DNA from: Astrothelium macrocarpum
Lineage: Eukaryota > Ascomycota > Dothideomycetes > Trypetheliales > Trypetheliaceae
Length of the DNA stretch: 64,000 nt
Assembly: GCA_021030915.1 (NCBI GenBank)
Contig: JAGEMR010000003.1
Span: 62,001-126,000 of the forward strand
Direction of reading: 5' to 3'
Shown here: positions 45,468-56,101 of the stretch, piece by piece
Layout of the letters: each line of letters opens with the position of its first letter
How positions within the stretch are numbered: the stretch's first letter is position 1
Translations under genes and position numbers: made by a program
Notes under the pieces: generated by a model
What the model saw: only the letters and a program-made list of their open reading frames with translations
The model's database searches: none
Told to the model about the DNA's origin: nothing

Positions 45468-47339
45468 ATGACTGCAGTCAAAGATTTAGCAGCGGAATGG
45501 ATTCGATTGGACAAGAACTCGGACACACGTAACGAAATTTCGGATTTGCTTGAGAAAAATGATGAGCTTCAGCTGGAAGCCAGACTCAGGAAACGCATTG
45601 CCTTTGGAACGGCTGGCTTGCGTGCCCGAATGGGTGCAGGCTTCTCTCGAATGAACAGTCTTACCGTCTTTCAAACTTCCCAGGGACTTGCATCATATGT
45701 TCTTGATCATGTCGCGAATGCAAAGACAAGGGGTATCGTCATTGGATTCGATGGCCGTCATCAGAGCGAGAAGTTTGCAAAGCTTGCAGCTGCGGCTTTT
45801 GTAGCTAAAGGGATCAAAGTATTGTGGCTCGAGACTCTCGTACATACACCTCTGGTACCGTTCACAGTTGGAGAGCTGCATGCTGCTGCTGGGGTGATGA
45901 TTACTGCAAGTCATAATCCGGCTCACGACAACGGATACAAAGTGTACTGGGAGAATGGATGTCAAATTATTTCGCCCCATGACTCTGGAATCTCACAAGC
46001 CATTCTTGCAAATCTAGAACCTATTTCCTGGGAGAATGTGTTCGATGAAGATAATCTCTTAGTTGAAGGTGTACTTGGCCGCATTCGAGAGGCTTATTTC
46101 AAGGCCATTAAACAAGCTACATTCATCAACGAAGATATGTCCTCCGAGGACATCGAGCCTATCCGATTTGTCTACACACCCATACATGGTGTCGGACTAC
46201 CCTACATGAAATCAGCAGTTGAAGACCTCAACCTTCAAGGTGGGATGATAGAGGTTCGTGAGCAAGCCAAACCCGATCCAGACTTCCCTACCGTCGAGTT
46301 TCCCAATCCAGAACAAAGGGGTGTTCTTGATCTCGCTCAAAAAACTGCCGATGAACATGCCATCGATCTCGTCCTAGCTAATGACCCAGATGCCGACCGC
46401 TTCTCCCTTGCATTCAGAAATGAAAACAACTGGGAACAGCTCAGTGGCAACCAAATCGGCATTCTTCTCGCCTCCCACGTATTCGAGACATATACGCCCA
46501 AAACCAAAAATACAAGTGACAGCGACAATTCCACCCTCAAAATCGCCATGCTCGCCTCTACCGTCTCTTCTCGCATGCTCTCCGTCATGGCCCAAATCGA
46601 AGGCTTCTACTTCGAAGAGACCCTAACCGGCTTCAAATGGCTCGGCAACATCGGCCAAGATCTCTCACAATCAGGTAAATACGACGTCATCTTCGCGTTC
46701 GAAGAAGCCATTGGCTTCATGTTCCCCAACGTCGTCTGGGACAAAGACGGCGTCTGCGCCGCTGCTGTCTTCCTACGTGCCTGCCAGCGCTGGGCGCGCC
46801 AGGGCATGACACCCTGGAGCAAACTGCAATCGCTATACAAGAAATACGGATACTTTGTCGACGAGCCATACACCATCATATCTCCCTCGCCTCAGATGAC
46901 AGACTCATGCTTCGCCCACATCCGCCGCATCTGCGCCGCTCGCGCCGCAGAGCTGCTTTCCCGGGATGGGGATGACACCGCGTCACGCGAAGCTGCCCTC
47001 CTTGTATCCCATCCGAAGGACGAAGTCGGGCTGCACTCGATGATCCGCTACCGCGATCTCACGACGGGGTTAGATACGGCGACGGTGCCGCGGCCGCCGA
47101 AGCTGCCGGTGCAGAAGGATGTGCAGATGCTGACAATGGAGTTTGATAACGATGTGCGCTTTACGATTCGGGCGTCAGGGACGGAGCCGAAGATTAAGCT
47201 GTATTGCGAGGGGAGGGCGGAGGATGGTGAGGCGGAGGCGAGGTTGCATGTGCAGCAGGTGAGGACGATGGTTTTGGAGCAGTGGTTGCCGCAGAAGGAC
47301 GGGTCGTTGAATTGGGATGAGCTGGGTGTGGGTGGGTAG
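45468..47339 (+). CDS. phosphoribomutase / phosphoglucomutase family (PGM2/PRM15-like)
   Basis: A single exon of 623 residues from ATG 45468, chosen because MTAVKDLAAEWIRLDKN fits the family start better than the ATG at 45378. It interconverts ribose-1-phosphate and ribose-5-phosphate (and more weakly glucose phosphates), feeding nucleoside ribose into central metabolism in the cytosol. Alpha-D-phosphohexomutase motifs are in order: FGTAGLRARMGAGFSRMN, the catalytic Ser in MITASHNPAHDNGYKVYW, the metal site DPDADRF, the sugar-binding GFKWLG...FEEAIGFMF, and the phosphate-binding RASGTEPKIK near the end. GC content rises sharply in the last 400 bases but the frame holds. Confidence 0.95.
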   Translation: MTAVKDLAAEWIRLDKNSDTRNEISDLLEKNDELQLEARLRKRIAFGTAGLRARMGAGFSRMNSLTVFQTSQGLASYVLDHVANAKTRGIVIGFDGRHQSEKFAKLAAAAFVAKGIKVLWLETLVHTPLVPFTVGELHAAAGVMITASHNPAHDNGYKVYWENGCQIISPHDSGISQAILANLEPISWENVFDEDNLLVEGVLGRIREAYFKAIKQATFINEDMSSEDIEPIRFVYTPIHGVGLPYMKSAVEDLNLQGGMIEVREQAKPDPDFPTVEFPNPEQRGVLDLAQKTADEHAIDLVLANDPDADRFSLAFRNENNWEQLSGNQIGILLASHVFETYTPKTKNTSDSDNSTLKIAMLASTVSSRMLSVMAQIEGFYFEETLTGFKWLGNIGQDLSQSGKYDVIFAFEEAIGFMFPNVVWDKDGVCAAAVFLRACQRWARQGMTPWSKLQSLYKKYGYFVDEPYTIISPSPQMTDSCFAHIRRICAARAAELLSRDGDDTASREAALLVSHPKDEVGLHSMIRYRDLTTGLDTATVPRPPKLPVQKDVQMLTMEFDNDVRFTIRASGTEPKIKLYCEGRAEDGEAEARLHVQQVRTMVLEQWLPQKDGSLNWDELGVGG

Positions 47340-47775
47340 GATAAGCTTCGTAATAGCATCATGTTTCGTTGTATTTATGGATTACGAAGATCGTCTTTGC
47401 CTAAGATTGTTTATAGACACTATGATATTGATGAATCTAATGTGATCCAATTTTTGTATGCTGTTAGCTCAGGATATATAAATCCTGGTGAGCCGTAATT
47501 TGGTACTTCGTATTGTTGAGTAACCATACACTTAAGTAGCGAATGCCGAGTGTATTTCGAAACGCGTAATCGCGTGAGGTCAACCCCCTCTTCACTGTCC
47601 GAAGACCGACAAAAATCGCCCTTGGCACAGTATTATTTGCGACGAAGCAATATTCTCTTCAATCACGCACGCACCAACTTCTCCCCTTGCACACGACATC
47701 AGCCCCCGCCATGTCTTCCTGTTTTCTCCGGTTCCATAACCGTACCCATAGCAATCAAGCAACCTCCCTCCACAG
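47340..47775. other. intergenic between convergent genes, no gene seen
   Basis: Shared 3' region of the phosphoribomutase and NYN-domain genes. Confidence 0.5.
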
Positions 47776-49680
47776 CTACATCTCCAATAGCTCCTCCGCA
47801 TAAGCATCCAACTCCACCACGCGAAACCGCCCATCCCACTGCGCCACCCACTCCCTCCGTCGATATGCCGCACTGATATTCCGACTCCAGCTCACCAGCT
47901 CCACACACCAGCCCTTAGTCAGCGCACGCTCTGCCATGCGTAGGAAGCCCTGCGAATACTCGGCTTCGGCGGCGTCGCCCGTCGCAAGCACGATCGTACT
48001 CGGCTGCGCAGAGAAGTCGACCACGGATTCCAGCATCTTGAGATGCAGGATCTCATCGACGGCTTGCTCGTGCCATTTCGCAGGCGGGAGGGCCGTGGCG
48101 GGACTATCAGAGGAATCAGAGGCGGTAGTGGTAGTAGGGACGTGGGGAGAGGGTGTAGGCGTGATGTTAAAAGTGGTGGAGGGCGTCGGGGTAGCGGTGG
48201 GCGCCGCGACGGCGTTGTTGATGTTGTCGAAGGATTTCTGCCTCTGGCTGCGCGGAGTCGGATCCTTGGCTTTGTGGACTTTGTCGAGCAGGTTGAGCTC
48301 GTACCCGATGCGGGCCGCTTCGGCGAAGGCCGGGACGGCGGGAGTGGAGCCGGCGAGGACGCGCTTGGCGACGGGCCGTCGGCGTTCGAGCAGGAGCGCG
48401 AGACTGGCGAAGGAGAGGTCGACGCGGGGGACGCGTGCCGTCAGCGGGATCCCGCGGGCGCGTTTCAGCTGGTCGTGGAAGCCGATGAAAATGTTGGAGG
48501 CGTCGACGAAGACGTGGATGCCTGCGGGATCGGAGTTATGATTAATGAGCAGGGAGGGGGAGACGAGGGTGCGTAGGTCGGCGGGGAAGTCGGCGATGAG
48601 TTTGAGCATGAGCGCCCAATATCGGTCTTCGCCTGTGCGGAGGGATAGCGGCTGGATAGCTTGCCGTCGAGATTGGACGGTGGGGAGAGGCTGTGCTTTG
48701 GGAGGTAGCGATGCTGGAATGAGAGAATACAGAGTGGGCTGAGGTAATATCGGTTGTGCGGTCAATACTGGGTTGACATTGGTGAGTGGGTTGGCTGGCG
48801 GAGTCCATTTCTGCTGTAAGTGTCGATTGAGGTCTTCAGCAACAGCCTTTCTACCAATTGGGTGATTGGTGATGGCCGACAGACTCACTGTCTGGACGTT
48901 GGGAGAGATGAGGCTGTCAAGAGGAGTTTCGTAACCCTTAATTTTATTTTGATCAGATTCAGAGGGAGTTTTAGGTAAAGGGAGCGGTTTGGATTGAGAG
49001 ATCGTGGCTATCGGGGTACTTGGACTTGAAAGATCAGGGGCGCAAATAGCGGTACCGTTTGAGGTTCTTGGACGTAAGTTGTATCGATGATTTTGAGTTG
49101 GCTTGAGTATGTGTTTGCTAGCCTTCTTTGCTGGCGCAGCTCGTGCCGCCTTGTGCTCTGCTTCCGAATCCACATCACTTGTTGCTTTAATGCCGTTCAT
49201 ACGCTGAGCTTCAGCCCTTTCTCTACGTCTTTGTTTCTTCCTTTGATTCCTTCCTTGCTTCGTAGTAGCAGTAGGACTCTTTGAGCCCTCGCTCTCTTCG
49301 AAGGTCTGTGAGAGATCATGATCTCCAACCTGATCCTTCCATTTTACTTCTTTTGTAGTTGAGCGATAAATTGCACCATCAGAGGCGTAATCTTCTCTTC
49401 CTGGTAGCTCGGTGAAGTCGAGTACTTCTCTAGCCGGAACGATAGGCGCTGGTGCAATTTTCGGCGCGCCTAAGTATTCCCATACTCTTGAGAAATTACC
49501 CAACCCAGAAGAGGATTCTTCGACGTCCTTCCCATTGGTTTTCACAACGTGATTCGCTGTGTAAGACGGAGCTTCTCCATTTCTTTTGCAATCCTTAGGA
49601 ACTGCACCGGTGCTCGATAAGGAATTGACGAGATCGAGGACATGGGAGAAATCCCAGGAGCTATTGCTATGTGGGCTCAT
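47776..49680 (-). CDS. NYN (PIN-like nuclease) domain protein
   Basis: A single exon of 634 residues. The first 300 residues look disordered and basic, with a Lys/Arg-rich tract (GRNQRKKQRRRERAEAQR, about 143-160) that could bind RNA or direct nuclear import. The NYN domain starts near residue 390 with IHVFVDASNIFIGF, whose Asp and Asn belong to the metal site. It resumes after a low-complexity Thr/Pro insertion with TIVLATGDAAEAEYSQGFLRM, carrying further acidic residues. The fold is shared with MARF1/limkain b1 and bacterial YacP-type nucleases, so RNA cleavage is the family expectation. The split of the domain by about 80 low-complexity residues is unusual. Confidence 0.85.
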   Translation of the reverse strand: MSPHSNSSWDFSHVLDLVNSLSSTGAVPKDCKRNGEAPSYTANHVVKTNGKDVEESSSGLGNFSRVWEYLGAPKIAPAPIVPAREVLDFTELPGREDYASDGAIYRSTTKEVKWKDQVGDHDLSQTFEESEGSKSPTATTKQGRNQRKKQRRRERAEAQRMNGIKATSDVDSEAEHKAARAAPAKKASKHILKPTQNHRYNLRPRTSNGTAICAPDLSSPSTPIATISQSKPLPLPKTPSESDQNKIKGYETPLDSLISPNVQTVSLSAITNHPIGRKAVAEDLNRHLQQKWTPPANPLTNVNPVLTAQPILPQPTLYSLIPASLPPKAQPLPTVQSRRQAIQPLSLRTGEDRYWALMLKLIADFPADLRTLVSPSLLINHNSDPAGIHVFVDASNIFIGFHDQLKRARGIPLTARVPRVDLSFASLALLLERRRPVAKRVLAGSTPAVPAFAEAARIGYELNLLDKVHKAKDPTPRSQRQKSFDNINNAVAAPTATPTPSTTFNITPTPSPHVPTTTTASDSSDSPATALPPAKWHEQAVDEILHLKMLESVVDFSAQPSTIVLATGDAAEAEYSQGFLRMAERALTKGWCVELVSWSRNISAAYRRREWVAQWDGRFRVVELDAYAEELLEM

Positions 49681-50235
49681 GTGGAAAGGACGAAGAAAAT
49701 TGCTGGAAAGTATCCGTGGGTGGCCTCGGGACTAGCCAGTCTGTAATAGGATGTGGTGTGCGAAGGCGCTGTAGACGAGCCATTCAGTCATGCTGATTTC
49801 CTTGGACTGGCCTAGACTGGGGTTTAATAATCGGAAGGACTTGGTCCAAACATTAGTTGTGGCTTTAGCAGCTGTGTAAGGTAAGGTAGGCTTTTTGAAA
49901 TATGGAGTGACATCAGTGAGTTGCTTATTCCCTACCAGGTCAAAACGGTTGGCAAAACTATTCCTACACTTCACGAGACCCGACGCAACACTTTTCTGAA
50001 GTCATTCTATAAAGTTCTAATATGTATTGCAAATGTCATGGGTCAAACCAGGCTATCTAAAATTATTCATAGCTTTACTAAAATTCATATTCTCCCGTCT
50101 CTATAGACCTTTTCGCTCTCGCTTCTCTTCCACAAAGGATGACCCTTGGTTACGCTCCTATCCTACTGCAGGTGCTGATAGAATGAGAACGATGGTACTT
50201 CCTTCTCCAATCGTAGTTGAAGTACTCACCTGCTC
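49681..50235. other. intergenic, no gene seen
   Basis: Promoter of the NYN-domain gene and 3' flank of the repeat precursor gene. There are only short frames. Confidence 0.5.
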
Positions 50236-50808
50236 TTAACGCTGTGAAGCGGTCGCGCCTGCGGAGAAAGAGTTGACCGCTGTCGACAAGTCGCTGGCAG
50301 CCTCAGTAACCATCGAGCTGAATGCTGCAAATACTGGAACCGCTTTTGAAGTGGAGACCGATTCTTGACGCCGTGAAGGTGCTGCGCCGGCAGAAACAGA
50401 GTTGACCAATGTCGACATATCGCCAGCAGGCTCAGTAGCCATTGACTTGAATGCTGCGAATATTGGGACAGCCGATGAAGTGGAGACCGACTCCTGACGC
50501 CGCAAAGGTACCGCACTTGGGGCAATAGAGATGGCTACTGCTGACATGTTGCTAGCAACCTCAGAAGCTAATGACTGGAATGATGCAAAGATTGGGTTGG
50601 CCGACAGCGTCGCCGCCGAGCTCGTCAGATACGGAGCAAAGGCAGCCTCAACCATGGACTGTGGGTCTGGCATTTTGCCTGGTGAAGACGAATTCTCGAA
50701 CGTCTGACGTTGATTTAAATTTGCATTCGTAGGCACATGTGGTCGAGCAAGTGATCCAGTGAGACTAGATAATGCCAAAAGACAGTACGAAGGATTGACC
50801 CAATACAT
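50236..50808 (-). CDS. secreted Kex2-processed repeat peptide precursor (KEP-like)
   Basis: 190 residues from ATG 50808. Residues 1-20 are a signal peptide ending near SLARP. Three units of exactly 43 residues follow (62-104, 105-147, 148-190; 129-bp period). Each has a core like AVPxFAAFxSMxTE and each ends in a basic site: LRR (102-104), SRR (145-147) and SQR (188-190). The next unit starts with Gln (QESVSTS), which would form pyroglutamate once freed. An upstream NQR-Q site lies at 32-35. RR is the preferred cut site of the Golgi protease Kex2. Such precursors yield secreted peptides such as pheromones, repellents or ribosomal cyclic peptides. No Cys is present in the units. The product and role are unknown. 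Confidence 0.75.
   Translation of the reverse strand: MYWVNPSYCLLALSSLTGSLARPHVPTNANLNQRQTFENSSSPGKMPDPQSMVEAAFAPYLTSSAATLSANPIFASFQSLASEVASNMSAVAISIAPSAVPLRRQESVSTSSAVPIFAAFKSMATEPAGDMSTLVNSVSAGAAPSRRQESVSTSKAVPVFAAFSSMVTEAASDLSTAVNSFSAGATASQR
50239..50367 (-). repeat. 129-bp coding repeat, unit 3
   Basis: Encodes residues 148-190, directly before the stop codon. Confidence 0.85.
50368..50496 (-). repeat. 129-bp coding repeat, unit 2
   Basis: Encodes residues 105-147; close to unit 3 in sequence. Confidence 0.85.
50497..50625 (-). repeat. 129-bp coding repeat, unit 1 (most diverged)
   Basis: Encodes residues 62-104 of the repeat precursor. Confidence 0.75.
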
Positions 50809-53103
50809 ATCAAATTAAATTAAATAGACCGAGCCAGCGGTTAGTAATCGAAGGTCAGAATTTAATTAATCCAAAGAGAAAATTGAAGAAAAAGTTGAAT
50901 AGTGACATTAACTAGCCAGACCACCTCGATCTTATACACGACACTGCAAGGCCTTGAACGGCATGTGTGATGATAGCGAAGGATGAAATTTGAACAAAAC
51001 GTGTAAGGCACAGACAATTCAGGCAAGACAACTTAGGCAAGACAACTTACGTGCCACGCTTCGCACGAAATGAAAGCCTTCAGGCAACCATATTGATGAA
51101 ATGGGAAAGGCGCCACGTATTGAAGCTGGTATTTCCTGTGGCAAGGTAGACGTCAATTTTTTAGTTGACTAGAATTTGGAAAGAGCCAATATCGGTAGTC
51201 TTATGCATCTTGAGAACAACCATTTTATACATCCTCGTCTGGTGCCAGAAAATCAGATACAAGGTAACGCATACAAACATGATTATTCTGGGTTATATAG
51301 GGATATTGACTGGATCGCGGAGAGATTGTGGAGTTCGCCCCTCTTATCGATCGACTTTTTCGTTGGAGGGGCAACTGTAGATGCGGATCACCACCCGTTT
51401 CAAATTAGTTCCTTATCACGTTCGAACTTCATCTCCACCACCACACATACTGCTTCAAGATGGCTGTTGATGTGGATGCTCATGGCTCAGCTATCTTTGA
51501 TCACAAGTCTGATGTTTTGTTGGATCAGTTTACAAATGTGTTGATGCGCAGGGTTTATCTAGAACCACGCCCAAGTTGCGTGTCAATGGCGAACAGGATT
51601 GGCAACACTGGCCACGAACATCAACAGCGACTCTCTTCACGTCAGAAAAAATTTGTTACACAATGAGTCATTGAAGACATGATCGAGAATTCCCTCCTGG
51701 CCACGCTCGACTTCGTGAAATGTCCTCTGGAATCCTATGTGCATTTGGACATGATTAACATGTTAGCAAATGATGGATCTCCAGCTTCGTCAAACGTGAC
51801 AAATGCGTCACTTTGATGACTGAAAAAGAACAAGATGCTAAAAGACCGAACACGCGTCTTAAGGTCAAGTTGTCGCGTTTCTTGTATTCGTTGATACCAC
51901 GCGCAAGCAGCTCGATATTCGAACTGAAGACACCTTGAAATTATGCGAAGAAAGGCACCCAGAAGGCGTATATCTACATTCGGAAAAGGAGACGATTAAT
52001 GTCAACATGACCTCTTGTAGCAGCCTTGTGCAGAGCTCTTGAGCCATAGACGCCGTCGCCAAAGATTGTATCAGTATCAATCACATGCGCCTTCAATGTG
52101 TCTGCTGTTTTGTACAAATCGCCACTCTCGACAACCTGTCTAAACAATTGATACATTCGTTCTCTTCAGGTGCCCGTTATGAGTTCGTATTCATCGTTTG
52201 GCAATTTACACCAATAACCAACATAGCATGCTCGTGACTGTTGCAAATGGCTTACACTTTCCTCAATGTTTAGCGTTAATGAGAGGTGTATAACTTAAAA
52301 AAGGCATACAATCGAGAATCTAGGGTTGAATATTCACATCCAGTACTAAGTTTAGCTTTTAACTGTTCTCGCAAAATATCGCAACAGATGCAAGGCAGAA
52401 TGGCACTGCACGCAATTCAGCGGCAAATACGCTCTCAGCCAACAAAGCTCTTGTACGAGACCCCCTAAAGTATGTAGGCTGATTCAGGGGCAAGGACGCC
52501 CCCAAAGCTTTCTGCCTTGCCAGCAACGCTTCGGCCAAGAGCTCGATATTGCACTTTTCAACTCATATTAAATGGTCATAAGCTTGCCTTGGACTTCATT
52601 TAAGAGAATTTCAGTCTCACAGTTCTACGGTGTGTAGATTGAGATAATGAACTGGTTGTTCAGGTTGGTAAATAGCAACGGAAGCGGAGTCGATCTTCCA
52701 TCAGTTCCCCTGTGCCACTATGTGGCAGCTGTACCAATATACATCGCTACTGCCACAGGTTCTGGCTCTCTGTGTTAATGTAATGGTCTCGCCGCCCCGG
52801 TGGATCCGCGGTCCAAGTTACGTCATGCTTGATTTGGAAACTTCGTGTACGGCACAAGCCGGGAGGTTTACACATTCGAAGGCCTGAAAACTTGTTCCAT
52901 GCGCCGCTTAAAATGTGAGGCCTTCCTGTCGATCCTCGACGCTTTGTCCTCATTCTCGTAGAAAGAGGCAAAGTGAGGTCGAAGGAAAATTCTAACTTGG
53001 TGTCAAATCGTGAATATCACCAGATGAGTGAATCGAACACTTTCGAGATTAAAATTTCCTATGCAGCGGCATTTGCTCTATCTCGTTTTAGCAGCACGAG
53101 CTG
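50809..53103. other. long gene-poor stretch with an ankyrin remnant
   Basis: Over 2.2 kb without a supportable gene. Short plus-strand frames at 51165-51666 have no domain. A possible ankyrin fragment lies at 51974-52156. Confidence 0.45.
51974..52156 (-). pseudogene. ankyrin-repeat gene fragment
   Basis: A 60-codon frame contains ALHKAATRGHVDINRLLF, close to the ankyrin consensus (LHxAAxxGHxxIVxLLL), preceded by a plausible end of another repeat (ADTLKAHVIDTDTIFG). It stops at once afterwards, and flanking frames show no further repeats. It is probably a remnant of a larger gene. Confidence 0.45.
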
Positions 53104-55402
53104 TCATTGAAGAGCCAAGAAATTGACGCTCCTTCCAAAGAATTTAGAGATACCAATGAGTAGATCAATCAGTAATCGCTCCAGTATCCATACAGCAATT
53201 ATTACTACCCACAAGGGAATCAACGCAATTCGCAAAACATGCATCACAAAAAGTACAGGACTCCACCAAGCCCCCACTACGAACGGACTATGCCTGTACT
53301 GATATCGACGCCAAAGAGCTCGGGGGAAGAGTATCTCAGCGATAAAGCGGCGTATCAGCGTGACCGGCGAGTAGAGAAGCCGGGGGATTAGTACGCAGCA
53401 ATTCAAGGAGAAGCCTACCCAGCTCCTTGTGTTAAACGGTAACCAATCTGCCCATGGATATTCGGGAGGAGACTTTGTCGTCTCGGATTCCCTCGGCGTC
53501 AGAATGTCTACATAAAAGCGGAAGTATTCTCGCACTGGTCTGAAGAGACCGAGAAGCGTACGAAAAATGGGCTTATCTGAGAGAGTGGCTGGAGTAGCCG
53601 ACGTGAGCTTACCCTGCGCATTAGAGAGGACTATGCCACAGAGCAGGGTGATGAACATGAACACGATGAACACGACAAAGAACGATCCCAAATTCGCTGA
53701 AGAAGGAAGCACACTCATGCTGTAGATCGATGCTACCGTGGCCAATGGCAGATATGCAGTCGCAAGGTACGTTAGGGTCTGCATACGTTCTCCCTGCTGA
53801 AGCGCAAGCCGAGCCTGAAGAACGGCAGTCGCGCCATGGAGCGCATTGCGATCTTCCTGCACGGTCTCGCGGACCGACGTGATTTGCTGTGCCAAGTCTT
53901 CCAATGCTGCGACCTCAGCATCGAGTTGTCGCCTCCAATGAGTGATTCCGTGGACTTCTGAGCTGTGAGCTTCCGCACAAAGAGATGCGAGTTGGGTTGC
54001 GCGAAACCGTTGGATGAAGCGGGTTGATGAACTTATTGAATTCGTGACTAAATGGCAGGCTTTTATGATACGATGATATAAGCGAGATCTGGAGAATTGA
54101 TCGTCATCAAAGAGGTCATTGTCGTCGTGCTCTTGGATCTGAAGTTTCAGCGAGGAGAAGATGCTTTGCGCATGGGCACGTTGAGCAGATAGACAGGCAA
54201 CAACTCCACGAATGTATTGAGAGATGGGCGTTAGGTGCTCAGTAATGTCATCTTTTGCCATGGAGGACGAAGGACTGTTGAGCTTCAAAACCGCCCAGAG
54301 GGCCTGGGGCTCCTTGAGAAGTCCGGCTACCTCCTGGAGATTTGAACACTCTTCCGGAACAGCCAAAGTCAAGAGAACTGATGAACATCCCATTTTGATC
54401 GATTGCCCCGCTTTTTCCGCCACGTAAGATTCTGATTCGTCTTTGATTTCAAAGAAGTTGACGGGTTCCGCAAGGGCATCATTTGTTATCAATGCACTCA
54501 GTCCTAACCACGGAAGATGGAAAGAAAGTGTAACTCGTTTGTAGTATTTTTGAGGCGACTATAGGATTTGTTAGCGGACAACTCGAAAAGGAGAGTCACA
54601 TAAACATACAGTGTCCGAGCCTGTTGGTGACCTGACTTGCAAGCGATCTGGTTCCTTGAAACTTGGCTTCTGATCATGATGACGCTCGAGGAATGCCTCC
54701 AAGAAAGAATAGTCTTCCTGCTGAAGACGAAGGCTAAAAATATGAAGCACAGTCAAAGCATTTTTCTGTAGGAATTGAACGGAATCTTTGATCTCACTTT
54801 CATTCATCAAGTCTGGGTCAGCCAAGATACGTGAAAGTATATCGAACGTCAATGGAGAAAGCAATACGTACATGACACGTCCTTGGCTATATTTTAGTCT
54901 AATACTGTGCTCGTCTTTGGAGGGGTTTCCACGATTGAGAAGAGCCTCATTGGTTGTATGCGAATCATCGTCATGTAGGAATAAGCTTGTCTGTACCTGC
55001 CTTATATTCTAATGGTCCAGTCAATGCTGTGAATAGCAGAAAGATGTGATGATCAACCTTTGTAAAGAAGAGGTGGTCTGCGACGTCTTCGGTCTGAGCT
55101 ATCGTTGGTCGCTTGTAGCAGACGCCGTCAATTACGATGACCCTTTCCAGATGACTTCCGGCCAAGAGTGCATTGCTCGAGCCGCCATAGCCTTCTCTCA
55201 AGTATTGGCGCGCAGCTCCTATCACACGTCGTAAAGGTGACACTTGAAGCTGATCGTCCCAAGCATGAAGTTTCTTTCGAGAAGTGACGTCTTCAACTAT
55301 CTCGAGAAGAACCTTTTGGACGTCTTTGGATGAGATGTCATGGTGAAGCTCGAAGTTCTCGAACGCCGTTAGATCGGAGTTTGGTACGGCCGTCTCGGAC
55401 AT
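53104..55402 (-). CDS. CorA-like multi-pass membrane protein
   Basis: Exons 55402-54997, 54914-54610 and 54558-53104 join in phase to 721 residues. The soluble N-terminal two thirds are helical, ending in a long amphipathic helix (DRNALHGATAVLQARLALQQ). The hallmark helix pair follows: MQTLTYLATAYLPLATVASIYSM, then a second segment (FFVVFIVFMFITLLCGIV). In true CorA/Mrs2 magnesium channels the first helix ends in GMN; here that position reads YSM with no Gly-Met-Asn. Additional membrane segments near the C terminus (about 610-710) are not part of the CorA core. Fungal members of this group are common and usually uncharacterised, so ion transport is not assured. Confidence 0.82.
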
Positions 55403-56101
55403 TTCAATGCATGACTAATCGTCTAAAATGTGCTGGAAAACGTGGATCATGACTTTGCAAAGTGGCACTTGATTGAACGCGTAATTTCCAATAGTCTGAC
55501 GGCTTCTTGGAGAATGCATGTGATTAGACGGACCACGTAGCTGTCCATTGCTTTTGTGCGCGCGGCTGAGCTACACCTGTAGACTATGCAAGGCAGAAAG
55601 CTCTCGCTGATCTACTCCGTACATCGATTCGATTAAGGGCCAGGCGTAGCGGCCTGGCCTGCTAGCGAAGATTGTGGCCTAGGCTCGTAAGGCTGAAACA
55701 ACGCCTCGCATCCTTCAAAAACCATGACAGCAGTGGGCTTGAGGACAAGTCTACTTCAGTCGACGAATTTTGGTGAGTTCGCGGTGTACTCGTCCTGGAA
55801 TTATGAAAGGCTCGCTTGCGGAACTTTGCCTAGTTCGCTCCACATTGGACTGCCAAACCCTCAAAAATATGATCCCCTCGGACCAACTTGCACACTCGTA
55901 ACTAGCCACTCCATTTTGAGTACGACTATTCATGTCAAATCTGTTGTCACGCTCTTTCCAGTCCTTGCTCTAGTTACTGCATTTTTTTCGAATGTCATCA
56001 TCCCTCGCCTCAACCTTGATGTTGGACGAAGGTTGTATTCTTTCCAAAGCTCCCATGGCCTCTCAGTATGAATAACCACTGCACAAATCATCGCAATATC
56101 A
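55403..56101. other. divergent spacer, no gene seen
   Basis: Holds the promoters of the CorA-like protein and the mitochondrial carrier. A plus-strand frame at 55724-56071 ends in a hydrophobic stretch but has no recognisable domain. Confidence 0.5.

Noticed and set aside
47936..48576. Two plus-strand frames of 177-201 codons
   Set aside because: Antisense of the GC-rich 3' part of the NYN-domain gene.
55724..56071. Plus-strand frame of 115 codons with a hydrophobic segment
   Set aside because: Lies in the divergent promoter of two real genes, with no homology I can recognise.
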